Positions 16,824 through 24,628 are shown, counted from the stretch's first letter. The stretch is DNA of 64,000 nt from a virus (IMGVR_UViG_3300024999_000067:22589-86588); one strand, 5' to 3'. A program made the numbers and translations. The notes: generated from the letters alone by a model not told the origin.

Positions 16824-17093
16824 ATGAATCAGCATGAACCAGAACCAATAAAAAACAATCTCCCTGCTGTATGGGATTTGGTTAAGAAAGACATTGAAGA
16901 AAGAGATTCAATTGGTGAGAAAAAATATGGAACAAGACTGCAACCTTTCAATGGTAGGGATGTTCTAGTAGATGCCTATCAGGAAGCATTGGATCTTGTT
17001 GTATATTTACGGCAAGCAATATATGAGCGGGATAATCGTGTTGTAAATGTTGATACTAAAACTGGTAAAATAGTTGATACAATAAAACTGTAA
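16824..17093 (+). CDS. Small conserved phage protein, possible nucleotide-pyrophosphohydrolase relative
   Basis: The 89-residue protein contains SIGEKKYGTRLQPFNGRDVLVDAYQEALDLVVYLRQAI, quoted here only in outline. A KYG-x-PLQPFNGRD-like core followed by an Asp/Glu-rich helix recurs in many phages. The helix DAYQEALDLVVYLRQAI with spaced acidic residues resembles one helix pair of MazG-type all-alpha enzymes. A true MazG-like protein is encoded next, so the two may act together. Confidence 0.6.
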   Translation: MNQHEPEPIKNNLPAVWDLVKKDIEERDSIGEKKYGTRLQPFNGRDVLVDAYQEALDLVVYLRQAIYERDNRVVNVDTKTGKIVDTIKL

Positions 17094-17110
17094 AAACCGA
17101 AAGGAATACT

Positions 17111-17659
17111 ATGATTGACTTGAAACAAAAAGAACTGGCTGAGTGGCAAAATAGAAATTTTCCACGATCCCGATATGAAGAGATGACCAAGGATCAGTTG
17201 ATAGATATGATTCTTGCTATGCAGTTCTCTCTTGGTATGGCTGAGGAAGTTGGTGAAGTAGCCCACCATATACTGAAAGGAGTACAAGGAATCAGAAACG
17301 GTGTAAATGGTTTTGATGTAAACCAAATAGCTGATGGGGTAGTTGATTCCGGTGTTTTCGGACAACAGCTTCTATCCTTATTCGATATAGATTCTGAGAA
17401 AGAAACGGAAAAGGTTATTGATACTGTTCTGCAACGTGATTGGTTAAATAATCCATCTGGTTCCAATCTTAAAGAAGGAGCGGTACAACTTCACAATGTA
17501 CCAATTACAGAATCAGTTCCTAAACCATCTTTATATGAGACTGTAAAAAAGAATGTCCATAATAATTCAATCTATTTTGAAGGCAATATGCCTATTCCAG
17601 TTATTACTTGGATTAAGGCATTAGCTGATGAAATAGAAATGAGAATGGAGGGAAGGTAA
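17111..17659 (+). CDS. MazG-like nucleoside triphosphate pyrophosphohydrolase
   Basis: The 182-residue protein has the metal-binding helices of the MazG/all-alpha NTP-PPase fold: GMAEEVGEVAHHILKG (E-x-x-E) near residue 41, and QIADGVVDSGVFGQQLL (D-x-x-D) near 73. Such enzymes remove non-standard dNTPs or change alarmone levels during infection. The last 80 residues form an extra region (PIPVITWIKALADEIEMR) not needed for the core. The gene overlaps the next by one base. Confidence 0.75.
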   Translation: MIDLKQKELAEWQNRNFPRSRYEEMTKDQLIDMILAMQFSLGMAEEVGEVAHHILKGVQGIRNGVNGFDVNQIADGVVDSGVFGQQLLSLFDIDSEKETEKVIDTVLQRDWLNNPSGSNLKEGAVQLHNVPITESVPKPSLYETVKKNVHNNSIYFEGNMPIPVITWIKALADEIEMRMEGR

Positions 17660-17949
17660 TGGAGAAACCAAAATACCCAGCTATTTGTATAGCTCACACA
17701 CCATCAGGACCAACCTATTGCTGTGCAAAACATGCTAAGAAGATAGTGGCTTTGTTCAACTTTATGGGAGCCCATGTTCATATTGAAACCATATCCGATA
17801 ATGTGGAATGCCAGAACTGTTTGAATGAAGCCGCAAAGTCAGGACCACCTGAAGAACACACTTGTACTTGTGATATGAGAACTAAACTGGTAGGGGATGG
17901 TTGTTCTGTATGCAATCCAGAATACTATAAGGCTACGTTAGAGGAATAA
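17659..17949 (+). CDS. Cysteine-rich protein, probable zinc binder
   Basis: The 96-residue protein has 12 Cys and several His: THx..YCCAKHAKK near the start, CQNCLNEA in the middle and HTCTCDMRTKLVGDGCSVC near the end. Several CxxC pairs imply two zinc sites. The start overlaps the MazG gene stop (TAATGG). No family is recognised. It may be a nucleic acid or protein-binding accessory of the nucleotide-metabolism genes. Confidence 0.6.
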   Translation: MEKPKYPAICIAHTPSGPTYCCAKHAKKIVALFNFMGAHVHIETISDNVECQNCLNEAAKSGPPEEHTCTCDMRTKLVGDGCSVCNPEYYKATLEE

Positions 17950-17950
17950 A

Positions 17951-18214
17951 ATGGAAAAACAAATATGGAAGTATGTTTTAGAACCAGAAACTACAATTGC
18001 AATGCCACTTGGAGCAGAAATTCTTACTGTTCAATCACAACATGGACTCTCTTGTCTATGGGCACTTGTTGATCCATCTGCAAATAAAGTATTAAGGAAA
18101 TTCCGAGTTTATGGTACTGGTCATCCTATTACTGAGAAAAATGGAAAGTATATTGGTACATTTCAGTTGCATGAGGGTTATCTGGTATTCCATGTATTTG
18201 AATATCCTATGTAG
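17951..18214 (+). CDS. Conserved phage protein of the DUF7352 type
   Basis: The 87-residue protein reads MEKQIWKYVLEPETTIAMPLGAEILTVQ in two blocks, then LWALVDPSA, VYGTGHPI and LHEGYLVFHVFEY. This run of short motifs is seen in a widespread phage and bacterial family of unknown function (recalled as DUF7352). A small beta barrel is likely. It starts two bases after the preceding stop. The family name is from memory. Confidence 0.6.
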   Translation: MEKQIWKYVLEPETTIAMPLGAEILTVQSQHGLSCLWALVDPSANKVLRKFRVYGTGHPITEKNGKYIGTFQLHEGYLVFHVFEYPM

Positions 18215-18222
18215 AGGAAAAC

Positions 18223-19290
18223 ATGATAAACTATATTGAAGGAGCAGACTGGGAGGGGTTCCCATATTTTTGTATGGATTTTGCTAAAGGGGTTAATGTC
18301 ATAATTGGTAAATCTCATTACGGCAAAAGTTCCCTTGTCCGGTCTATAAACTGGGTATTGGAAAACAGACCACAGGGAACTTCTTACTTCCCTCATGGTA
18401 AAAAGAAACCAAGTACAGAAGTATCCATTGATTTTGATGATGGTGGATACATAAACCGTTTAAGAAGTAATACCAATAACTACTATGAAGCTTCTGGTGA
18501 AGAGGAACCATTTTCAGCTTTACGAACAGGAGTACCAGAACAGATAACAAAACTGTCCAATATGACCGGAATTAATATCCAGTTACAGAAAGATGTTAAT
18601 TTCTTTCTTGCAGAGCATTGGACACCAGGAAAACGGTCAAAGTTTCTGAACAACATTGTTCATCTGGAAGAAATGGATGTAGCTACAGAGATTATTAATT
18701 CCACTATAACCGAGATGAATTCTAGTTACAATTCAAAAACGGCTGAATTGAAATTGGAAAAAGAAAAGTTTCAAGAACTAGAATGGGTAGACAAAGCGTT
18801 AGAATTTCTGGATAAAATATCTGAACTGGAAAGTAAGATTACAAATAATAGGGGCAAAAGTTTAAGTATTGGTTTTATTAGAGAGGCCATTTTAATACTA
18901 GAACACCAGATTGCAGAATTACCAGATATGACTGCTTTGCCGTTTGCTGAAGCAATACTGGTGTTCGATGAAAATCTTTGCAGGAAAGAGGATCAGGAAG
19001 AGAATATTAAAAAATTAGCGGGAGACCTTCGGGACTTGAAAGTCAGGGCAAAGGGAATCAGTATACCTCCCCCTACTGAATTGAAGAAATTAGAGGTATT
19101 CTCCGCTATTATTGAAAGCAGGAAAGCATCTGTAAAGCTATTGCAATCGATAAAAGCAGACTTGCAGGTACAGAAAGATATGGAAGATAAAGCCATTAAG
19201 ATAGTGAATGGTAAAGAAAAGGAACTGAATACACTGTTACAGTCAATCGGTATATGTCCATTGTGTAATGGAAAAGGAAAATGGATATGA
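18223..19290 (+). CDS. SbcC/Rad50-like ATPase, N-terminal half with zinc hook
   Basis: The 355-residue protein starts with an SMC/Rad50 head: FAKGVNVIIGKSHYGKSSLV holds a Walker A of the form GKSxxGKSS (residues 28-36), followed by beta strands and a coiled coil. It ends ICPLCNGKGKWI, a CxxC as in the Rad50 zinc hook. Walker B and the signature motif are missing here and are encoded in a separate gene at 20414-21022. The two halves would pair to form one ATPase site with the SbcD-like nuclease encoded between them. Confidence 0.8.
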   Translation: MINYIEGADWEGFPYFCMDFAKGVNVIIGKSHYGKSSLVRSINWVLENRPQGTSYFPHGKKKPSTEVSIDFDDGGYINRLRSNTNNYYEASGEEEPFSALRTGVPEQITKLSNMTGINIQLQKDVNFFLAEHWTPGKRSKFLNNIVHLEEMDVATEIINSTITEMNSSYNSKTAELKLEKEKFQELEWVDKALEFLDKISELESKITNNRGKSLSIGFIREAILILEHQIAELPDMTALPFAEAILVFDENLCRKEDQEENIKKLAGDLRDLKVRAKGISIPPPTELKKLEVFSAIIESRKASVKLLQSIKADLQVQKDMEDKAIKIVNGKEKELNTLLQSIGICPLCNGKGKWI

Positions 19291-20177
19291 GAATTATTGC
19301 AACTGGTGATTGGCACATACGTGGTAAAGGACCACGTATCAGGAAAGATGATTATGCCGAAGTACAGTTTAACAAAATTAAATGGATCCGTAATTTAGCG
19401 AATGAACTAGATGCCACCATTATTTTGGCAGGGGATGTATTTGATAAACCGTATTGTTCCCTGTATTGGTTAAATCGCTATATCTTTTTGCTGAAAACAG
19501 TAGAGAATGGGGTAGGTGGTATATTTGGTCAGCATGATATCTTTTACCATAACCCTGTACTGGATAAAACACCATATAATACTTTGTTGGCAGCAGGAGC
19601 AATAAGAGAATCCAATTACTTTGATTATGAATGGGAAGATGTATCGTTTGGACAAGAGCCACGTAACTTAGAAGGATCAGACTGTTTGCTAATCCATTTT
19701 CCGGTAACATTTAAAGAACCGCCTTTCTTTATGCCCGATGCTTTGTCAGCTAAACAGTTTATGAATAAGTATCCCCAGTACAAACTCATAGTTTCTGGTG
19801 ACTACCACGATCACCATATTACCAAGTACAAAGATCGGTTACTGATTAATCCTGGACCGATAATGAGAAGTGCCAAAGATAAAATGAACTATAAACCCAG
19901 TGTAACCTTTGTTGATACAGATACACTGGAATACAAAGTTTATTACATTCCCATAGAAGAAGATGTATTTGATCTGGATAAGATTGATAAAGACGATATG
20001 TCCTCTTACAAACAGGACGTTAAGGAATTGGCACAAAGCATCAAGTTCCAAACACAGGGTAAGGAATACGAGGAAGTTCTCCAGATAGTTATAGAAGAAG
20101 CAAAAGCGGATAAGGTAACCAGAAAGATTATATCAGACATAATGGAGAAAGTACATGAACGACTTGGAACGAATTGA
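19281..20177 (+). CDS. SbcD/Mre11-like nuclease
   Basis: The 298-residue protein has the metallophosphoesterase series GDWH, GDVFD, GQHD, LIHF and GDYHDHH, which gives all expected metal ligands. Together with the SbcC halves on both sides it would form an end-processing nuclease. Two ATGs (19281 and 19287) are possible after GGAAAAGGAAA. The start overlaps the first SbcC half by 10 bases, and the end overlaps the coiled-coil gene by 23 bases. Confidence 0.88.
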   Translation: MDMRIIATGDWHIRGKGPRIRKDDYAEVQFNKIKWIRNLANELDATIILAGDVFDKPYCSLYWLNRYIFLLKTVENGVGGIFGQHDIFYHNPVLDKTPYNTLLAAGAIRESNYFDYEWEDVSFGQEPRNLEGSDCLLIHFPVTFKEPPFFMPDALSAKQFMNKYPQYKLIVSGDYHDHHITKYKDRLLINPGPIMRSAKDKMNYKPSVTFVDTDTLEYKVYYIPIEEDVFDLDKIDKDDMSSYKQDVKELAQSIKFQTQGKEYEEVLQIVIEEAKADKVTRKIISDIMEKVHERLGTN

Positions 20178-20412
20178 AGATATAAAAAACAAACTGGAAA
20201 AGTCCAAGGAAACTCTTGCAAATATTCGGGGTAAGATATCTGCTAAAGAGGATCAGTTAGTGGCAGCTGGTTTCAAGAAGTCTGATAATATTCTGGCGGA
20301 CGTGGACAAGGAACTGATCCGATTAGGGAAAGAGATAAAATCTGATACCGAGAAGCTGAATGAAATGATTGAAGACTTCAAGGTAAAGTTCCCAAGTATA
20401 TTTGAGGACTAA
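20155..20412 (+). CDS. Coiled-coil protein between SbcD and the C-terminal SbcC half
   Basis: The 85-residue product is almost entirely coiled coil (heptads through LERIEDIKNKLEKSKETL and ELIRLGKEIKSDTEKLNEMI). There is no CxxC. It may supply part of the missing second coiled-coil arm of the split SbcC, since the downstream half has only a short coil. Its start lies within the SbcD gene. Confidence 0.6.
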   Translation: MNDLERIEDIKNKLEKSKETLANIRGKISAKEDQLVAAGFKKSDNILADVDKELIRLGKEIKSDTEKLNEMIEDFKVKFPSIFED

Positions 20413-20413
20413 T

Positions 20414-21022
20414 ATGGAAATAGCAACCGTAAGAGAAAAACTCAGGGACAAACGGTCAGAGAGAGCAATTCATAAAGATAACATTACCCGATTAAACAAA
20501 GAACTGGATACACTATTTACTTCTACTGCTGGGCATATCAAAGCCAGGGAGTTGATGCAGAAAGCGGCAGAGTTGACCCAGAAGAATCTGGAAGAACACC
20601 TGTCTAAGATCACGACAAAAGCTTTGGATATTGTCTTTGAAGAAGAGGCACCGAAGTTTATTGTCCGGTTTATCTCAAGGAGAAATGTATCGGAATGTGA
20701 TATGTTCTTTTCAGATGATGGTATAAATGAAATGAATCCATTAGATTCTTGTGGATTCGGTGCAGTAGATGTAGCCAGTTTTGCTTTACGTGTTTCCATT
20801 TGGGCATTAAGCAAAACCAGAAACTGTCTAATCATAGATGAACCTTTCCGGAATCTGGATGAAGAACGTATGCCCAGAGCATCCCAGATGCTGAAGATTT
20901 TATCGGATGAATTGCAGATACAAATGATAGTGGTTACCCATGAAACATATCTGGAAGATGCTGCCGATAAAGTATTTGTGGTAACCAAGAAAAACAAGAT
21001 CAGTTCAGTAAAGGAGAAATGA
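20414..21022 (+). CDS. SbcC/Rad50-like ATPase, C-terminal half
   Basis: The ATG at 20414 follows GAGG six bases upstream; a TTG at 20402 would add four residues. The 202-residue protein has a basic coiled-coil N-terminus, the ABC signature region DSCGFGAVDVASFALRVSI (about 118-136), Walker B NCLIIDEPFRNLD (about 142-154) and the H-loop IVVTHE. It has no Walker A and so must pair with the 18223-19290 product. The short coil implies a compact complex compared with cellular Rad50. Confidence 0.82.
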   Translation: MEIATVREKLRDKRSERAIHKDNITRLNKELDTLFTSTAGHIKARELMQKAAELTQKNLEEHLSKITTKALDIVFEEEAPKFIVRFISRRNVSECDMFFSDDGINEMNPLDSCGFGAVDVASFALRVSIWALSKTRNCLIIDEPFRNLDEERMPRASQMLKILSDELQIQMIVVTHETYLEDAADKVFVVTKKNKISSVKEK

Positions 21023-21023
21023 T

Positions 21024-21212
21024 ATGGCTTATCCACAAATAGTAATGGTTAAAGAAAAGATACAGCAAGTGATTGATTCTACAGAATGGGAGAAGTTTGA
21101 TACCCCATTACTTATGGAAAAAGGAATAGAATTGCGTAGCAGTCTCATTATCGCTACACGGAAATGTGATAAGATATTGGATATTATTTTAAAGTATGGA
21201 GAATCAAAATGA
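21024..21212 (+). CDS. 62-residue helical protein of unknown function
   Basis: AAAGGAG precedes the ATG, which lies one base after the previous stop. The product is helical (KEKIQQVIDSTEWEKF, then LRSSLIIATRKCDKILDII). The 3' end overlaps the next gene by 4 bases. No family is recognised. Confidence 0.55.
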   Translation: MAYPQIVMVKEKIQQVIDSTEWEKFDTPLLMEKGIELRSSLIIATRKCDKILDIILKYGESK

Positions 21213-21943
21213 TAAATGAGGAATTCTGTTGTGTACGGGCAGCAACTATTGAAGATGCTTGGCGAGAAGCAATGTGGCTGTGTGTCAAGAAAGGATACGA
21301 TTTTATGGTAAAAGGTGGATCATACGTCGGTCAGATTAGTAAGCAACTGGAAGACGTAAAGATTGTAATAGATAAACCGTGGATCAGGCCACTTGCTCCG
21401 ATCTTACCGCCAGGTATTCCAGCACCGACAAGTGATGAAAAGATTGAAGAGTATTTTTTCCGTTATATTTTCGGTTCAGAGAAACGGGAAAACGAGGTTT
21501 ATACTTACGGTGAGTTTATTTCCAAGCAATTAAGTAGAATTTTGGAATTACTCATATCATCCAATGGTAATACCAATCAAGCAACAATTTGTATTGGTAA
21601 TGTGGAAACAACTTTTCTTGACGATCCACCATGTCTAAGATCGATATCCTTTAAAGTAGTTGACAGTAAATTGAATATGACAGTATATTTCAGGTCATGG
21701 GACCTGTATGCTGGGCTACCAGAAAACCTTGGTGGGTTACAAAGGCTGAAAGAAATTGTACTTGAATACCTTTTGGATGCTGGTCTTAAAGTTGAAGATG
21801 GGAAGATAATTGCATTCTCAGACGGTTTGCATTTATATGACCAATACTTCCAGATAGTGGATACTTTGAATGTGGACAAGGTTCAAGTAGGGGCCCAAGC
21901 ATTAAGAGATAAGCAAGAATTTCTATCCAAAGAAGGAATATAA
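21209..21943 (+). CDS. Thymidylate-synthase-superfamily protein
   Basis: The 244-residue protein resembles the thymidylate synthase / dCMP-dUMP hydroxymethylase fold. It has VRAATIEDAWREAMWL at the start, RPLAPILPPGIPAPT, YTYGEFISKQL, TNQATICIG, DDPPCLRSISF with the likely nucleophile Cys near residue 141, and FRSWDLYAGLPENLGGLQ, which corresponds to the RSxDxxxGxPFN nucleotide site. HLYDQYFQI lies near the end. It may make dTMP or a 5-substituted pyrimidine. The PEN and NLGGLQ residues differ from canonical ThyA, so substrate and cofactor are open. Confidence 0.7.
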   Translation: MINEEFCCVRAATIEDAWREAMWLCVKKGYDFMVKGGSYVGQISKQLEDVKIVIDKPWIRPLAPILPPGIPAPTSDEKIEEYFFRYIFGSEKRENEVYTYGEFISKQLSRILELLISSNGNTNQATICIGNVETTFLDDPPCLRSISFKVVDSKLNMTVYFRSWDLYAGLPENLGGLQRLKEIVLEYLLDAGLKVEDGKIIAFSDGLHLYDQYFQIVDTLNVDKVQVGAQALRDKQEFLSKEGI

Positions 21944-21953
21944 AGAGTTTCTT

Positions 21954-22229
21954 ATGAGAGCCGAGTATCCGAAAAAGATGAACAAGGTTTGTCATGATTG
22001 TGGCAATAGGGCAGCAATAATGGTGCATAACTGGAGAGAAGCCAGAGACCGTTACTATTGTCCTACCTGTAGAGAGAGCAGGGCTAAAAAGGAATTAGAA
22101 ATTTCTAAACCAGCTTTACCTAAAACAGAATTGGAAATATTTATATGGAAAAAACCAGAAAGGAGAAATAGAGAAGAGGAAGAGAAGGAATATTTATTGG
22201 CTTTACGGAAACAAAAGGGGTTACGCTAA
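21954..22229 (+). CDS. Zinc-ribbon protein with charged helical tail
   Basis: The 91-residue product has CHDCGNRAAIMVHNW then YYCPTCRESRAKK, two CxxC pairs 24 residues apart that form a zinc ribbon. A helical, strongly charged tail follows (RRNREEEEKEYLLALRKQKG). It may be a nucleic acid-binding or transcription-related accessory. It overlaps the next gene by one base. Confidence 0.6.
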   Translation: MRAEYPKKMNKVCHDCGNRAAIMVHNWREARDRYYCPTCRESRAKKELEISKPALPKTELEIFIWKKPERRNREEEEKEYLLALRKQKGLR

Positions 22230-22408
22230 TGGCAAATATTCAAGTGATACGGGCATTCAAAAGAGATGGTATTACTAAAGTATATAATTATACTGGTGAT
22301 CCTATTTCGACAGGTCCTATCTATCCACTGAAACAGATAGTGATTAGTCCTACTCTGATTAGAGTTGTGGACGATCCACCTGATAAAGAGAAGAAAGATA
22401 AATCATAA
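22229..22408 (+). CDS. 59-residue protein of unknown function, last gene of the plus-strand block
   Basis: The ATG overlaps the last base of the previous stop (TAATGG). The product (MANIQVIRAFKRDGITKVYN...) is probably a small beta barrel with a Lys-rich tail. It ends 1 base before a leftward terminator stem region and overlaps the convergent ferredoxin gene by 6 bases. It marks the end of the rightward gene block. Confidence 0.5.
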   Translation: MANIQVIRAFKRDGITKVYNYTGDPISTGPIYPLKQIVISPTLIRVVDDPPDKEKKDKS

Positions 22409-22609
22409 TGGTGAAAAAGAAATAGCTTTGGTAGGGCAGGAATTGACTACCAAAGCTATTCCAGCTTTAACATCTTCTCGTTCCAATGCCCAATCGGATA
22501 CGTCAATTCTTCCCTCATAGATAGTTTTGAATCTTGGCAAAATCTTTTCGCAAGAACCACAGTTTTCACATTTACTTTTATCCATTTTCAGAACGTGTTT
22601 ATAATACAA
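22403..22609 (-). CDS. Small ferredoxin
   Basis: The frame opens with TTG at 22609, seven bases after AAAGGAGA. The product has KCENCGSCEKILPRF (CxxCxxC) and NSCPTKAI (C-P) near the end, the ligands of one Fe-S cluster in single-cluster bacterial ferredoxins (3 Cys in the first group plus 1). An ATG eight residues on (MDKSKCENCG) is an alternative. An electron carrier as the last gene of a lysis block is unexpected; partners such as a phage redox enzyme are not seen here. Confidence 0.72.
   Translation of the reverse strand: MYYKHVLKMDKSKCENCGSCEKILPRFKTIYEGRIDVSDWALEREDVKAGIALVVNSCPTKAISFSPL
22411..22460 (-). terminator. Intrinsic terminator for the leftward block, inside the ferredoxin 3' end
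   Basis: A perfect 14-bp inverted repeat (AATAGCTTTGGTAG at 22421-22434 and its complement at 22447-22460) encloses a 12-base loop. Reading leftward, the stem is followed at once by TCTTTTTC, a U-run in RNA. Rightward there is no U-run, only A-rich sequence before the stem. It would stop late leftward transcription before it enters the replication genes. It lies within the last codons of the ferredoxin gene. Confidence 0.8.
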
Positions 22610-22621
22610 AATAGTTCTCCT

Positions 22622-23137
22622 TTAATCGGTGTCTTCCGCACCATACAACAGGTTATTGGCTATTCGATCAGCCCAGCCTCTGGAATTCTCATGCCAGTTA
22701 TCCAAGTCTTTCAGAAACTTTAGCCTACCAGCAGTAAGTCTCATTACTAGATCACTATCTGTAAAGCTAAGAATCTTTGCTCTGGTATATGGTCCTATTA
22801 CCCCATCAGGTTCAACTTTCTCACCACCAATTACTATATTCATTTGACGTTGCAATTCTTTTACTGCTCTACGTATACCGCTATGAACACCAAAATCAAT
22901 CAACTGGAAAGTGATTCCGTCAGGGAGTTGCCTTGAAGATATAGGAGCAATGAAATCCCGCTCGTATATTACTGCGGCATCTTCAAGTGACAGGTTTTTG
23001 ATATCTAGGTAAGGGTACGACCTTTTCGAGATACCCCACTTAGTTTCTCCCCCTGGATCAGCTTTAGGGGATCGATTAGAATAACCCCCTTCATGGCCGT
23101 TTATTCTGATAAGCCATTTCTTAATTTTTTCCTTCAT
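22622..23137 (-). CDS. Endolysin, GH108-type N-acetylmuramidase
   Basis: The 171-residue protein has the GH108 (ZliS-like) pattern: INGHEGGYSNRSPKADPGGETKWGIS, given here in outline, with the catalytic Glu in HEGGY near residue 16, then DFIAPISSRQLPDGITFQLIDF and a C-terminal peptidoglycan-binding half with DGVIGPYTRAKI. There is no signal peptide, so a holin is needed for release. It would cut the glycan strands of the Gram-negative wall. The secreted nuclease is encoded directly upstream in the operon. Confidence 0.9.
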   Translation of the reverse strand: MKEKIKKWLIRINGHEGGYSNRSPKADPGGETKWGISKRSYPYLDIKNLSLEDAAVIYERDFIAPISSRQLPDGITFQLIDFGVHSGIRRAVKELQRQMNIVIGGEKVEPDGVIGPYTRAKILSFTDSDLVMRLTAGRLKFLKDLDNWHENSRGWADRIANNLLYGAEDTD

Positions 23138-23138
23138 C

Positions 23139-23717
23139 TTAGTTCCTTATTCCCCTTGCATATTCCCGCGAAAATTTTAGTGCGGCATTCACTTTTTCTT
23201 TATTGTATGATAGTTTGTACCTGTCACAAATAGAAACGAATTTAGATATATATTCCGCATGAAATGAGATATTAGGAGGTAACCATTTATCTGGGCTACT
23301 ATCCCCTTTTCCACTATGAACAGTTCTGTTTACTGCCAAAAGATTTTCTACATCATTGGCAAATTCTTCTCTTTCTTTATCTGTCCAGTTCTCAGCACCA
23401 TGTTCCCAGGCATATTTCAATGGCACAACATGATCAATATCTAGGTAACTGGCTGAATAGAATATTTTACCAGAATATGGACATACCCATATACCTAGTT
23501 TAATATCATTTCCGACAATGGATATAAGGTAATTACCATTAGCCGTCTGAACAGATTGCCTTATCAATACATCTTCACGGGTATTGAAACCATTTCTGTC
23601 TAAATCAGACCAGTGTTTAAAGTGTTTAGTTCTATTATACTGTTCCGTATAGGCAAAACTTGGAAATAAAAACAGTACCAAAATACAGATGATTGCTCTA
23701 CTCATTTTATAAACCAT
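23139..23717 (-). CDS. Secreted HNH endonuclease (GmrSD/DUF1524-like)
   Basis: The N-terminus MSRAIICILVLFLFPSFAYTEQ is a clear Sec signal peptide; the ATG at 23705 is the alternative start to 23717. The mature part has DRNGFNTREDVLIRQS, a WVCPYSG turn, LDIDHVVPLKYAWEHGA with the DH catalytic pair, and NDVENLLAVNRTVHSGKGDSSPDKWLPP, which is the layout of secreted His-Me finger nucleases. It would act in the periplasm or after lysis. Uses could be to degrade DNA from lysed cells, lower viscosity or block superinfecting DNA. Confidence 0.85.
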   Translation of the reverse strand: MVYKMSRAIICILVLFLFPSFAYTEQYNRTKHFKHWSDLDRNGFNTREDVLIRQSVQTANGNYLISIVGNDIKLGIWVCPYSGKIFYSASYLDIDHVVPLKYAWEHGAENWTDKEREEFANDVENLLAVNRTVHSGKGDSSPDKWLPPNISFHAEYISKFVSICDRYKLSYNKEKVNAALKFSREYARGIRN

Positions 23718-24171
23718 TTATATCTTCAATAGGTTTTAATAGTGGCCGAATCCACTCCAGTACTTTAACCGCAGCAACCGAAGCTACAACTAAATATATA
23801 ACAAGCCTTTGCCAATTTGCTTTCTTCCAATCTTCTAAAGCAAGAACTCTAGCCACCAATAAAGCAAGTTCTACTTTATCGGCTTTTGCATTCTCAACCT
23901 CTTTTAGTCTACTATAAATTTCACCACGGCGAAGCTCACATTTATTGGAGCAACTGGTATTAGTCTTTTCAATCCTTTGCAGTTCTGTATCGATGGTTAC
24001 TTGCCTAGCAGTGGTGGTTGAATTAATCAAATCTCGTAGAGCTTCCAATTTCTCTTTGATATTAGTAATCAACCTATCTTCAACTCTTCCTATGGATTCT
24101 TCCACCCGGCCTTCAAGCCTCTCCATAGCTTCGTAGACTGATCTACGTCTTTCCTCGGGGGAATCTTCCAT
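23707..24171 (-). CDS. Coiled-coil protein with C-terminal membrane span (lysis-associated)
   Basis: The 154-residue protein is mostly coiled coil with a repeating LEGRVEESIGRVEDRL pattern, and four Cys-containing residues in the middle (TSCSNKCELRRGE). A single C-terminal transmembrane helix (LVIYLVVASVAAVKVLEWI) follows. This tail-anchored layout is seen in phage proteins encoded near holins and may be a holin, an antiholin or a spanin-like part. The function is not proven. Confidence 0.6.
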   Translation of the reverse strand: MEDSPEERRRSVYEAMERLEGRVEESIGRVEDRLITNIKEKLEALRDLINSTTTARQVTIDTELQRIEKTNTSCSNKCELRRGEIYSRLKEVENAKADKVELALLVARVLALEDWKKANWQRLVIYLVVASVAAVKVLEWIRPLLKPIEDINGL

Positions 24172-24174
24172 GAA

Positions 24175-24597
24175 TTATTTCTCCAAAAGTTCGTTGAAAT
24201 TCTTTCTCTTAATCAGTAAATCCAACCATATTGGCAACTTTCCCTCAATTTCATTTAGATAGTTTTTGGATAAAGTACCATCAGCGCCAGCACTCAACGA
24301 TTGTCCAATAAAAGTGATACCAGATTTCTTAGATGATATAAGAAATAATATTTCTGGTCTCACTCTCTTTGCTACCCCACAAAGGAAAACCCCTGTGGGG
24401 CGTAAATCTTCATCGGTTAAATCAGCAATGACTAAATCTATATTTGGATCTTGTTCAATTATAACCATTGCCTCTTTATAGTCATGAACACATATAATGG
24501 TTTCTACTCCCAAAGATCGTAGGGAGGTACAGGTTTTTTCCAATTCATTATCGTTCTGCTCTACTACCATAATTATTAGATTTTTAACAGTACACAT
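24175..24597 (-). CDS. CheY-like receiver-domain protein
   Basis: The ATG at 24597 follows GGAG nine bases upstream; longer starts (ATG 24612, TTG 24639) are possible. The product reads as one receiver domain: strand NLIIMVVEQND, phosphorylation-site Asp in DLVIADLTDED, a switch Ser in FLISSKKSG, and Lys in GADGTLSKNYL, matching the GADxYLxKP end of CheY proteins. The usual acidic pair at the first strand is Glu-Gln, which may weaken metal binding. It lacks an output domain. A stand-alone receiver in a lysis block is unusual; it could take phosphate from host kinases or only bind a host partner. Confidence 0.75.
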   Translation of the reverse strand: MCTVKNLIIMVVEQNDNELEKTCTSLRSLGVETIICVHDYKEAMVIIEQDPNIDLVIADLTDEDLRPTGVFLCGVAKRVRPEILFLISSKKSGITFIGQSLSAGADGTLSKNYLNEIEGKLPIWLDLLIKRKNFNELLEK

Positions 24598-24628
24598 TGG
24601 CTGAGTCTCCATTAGAAAACTGGTTGCA

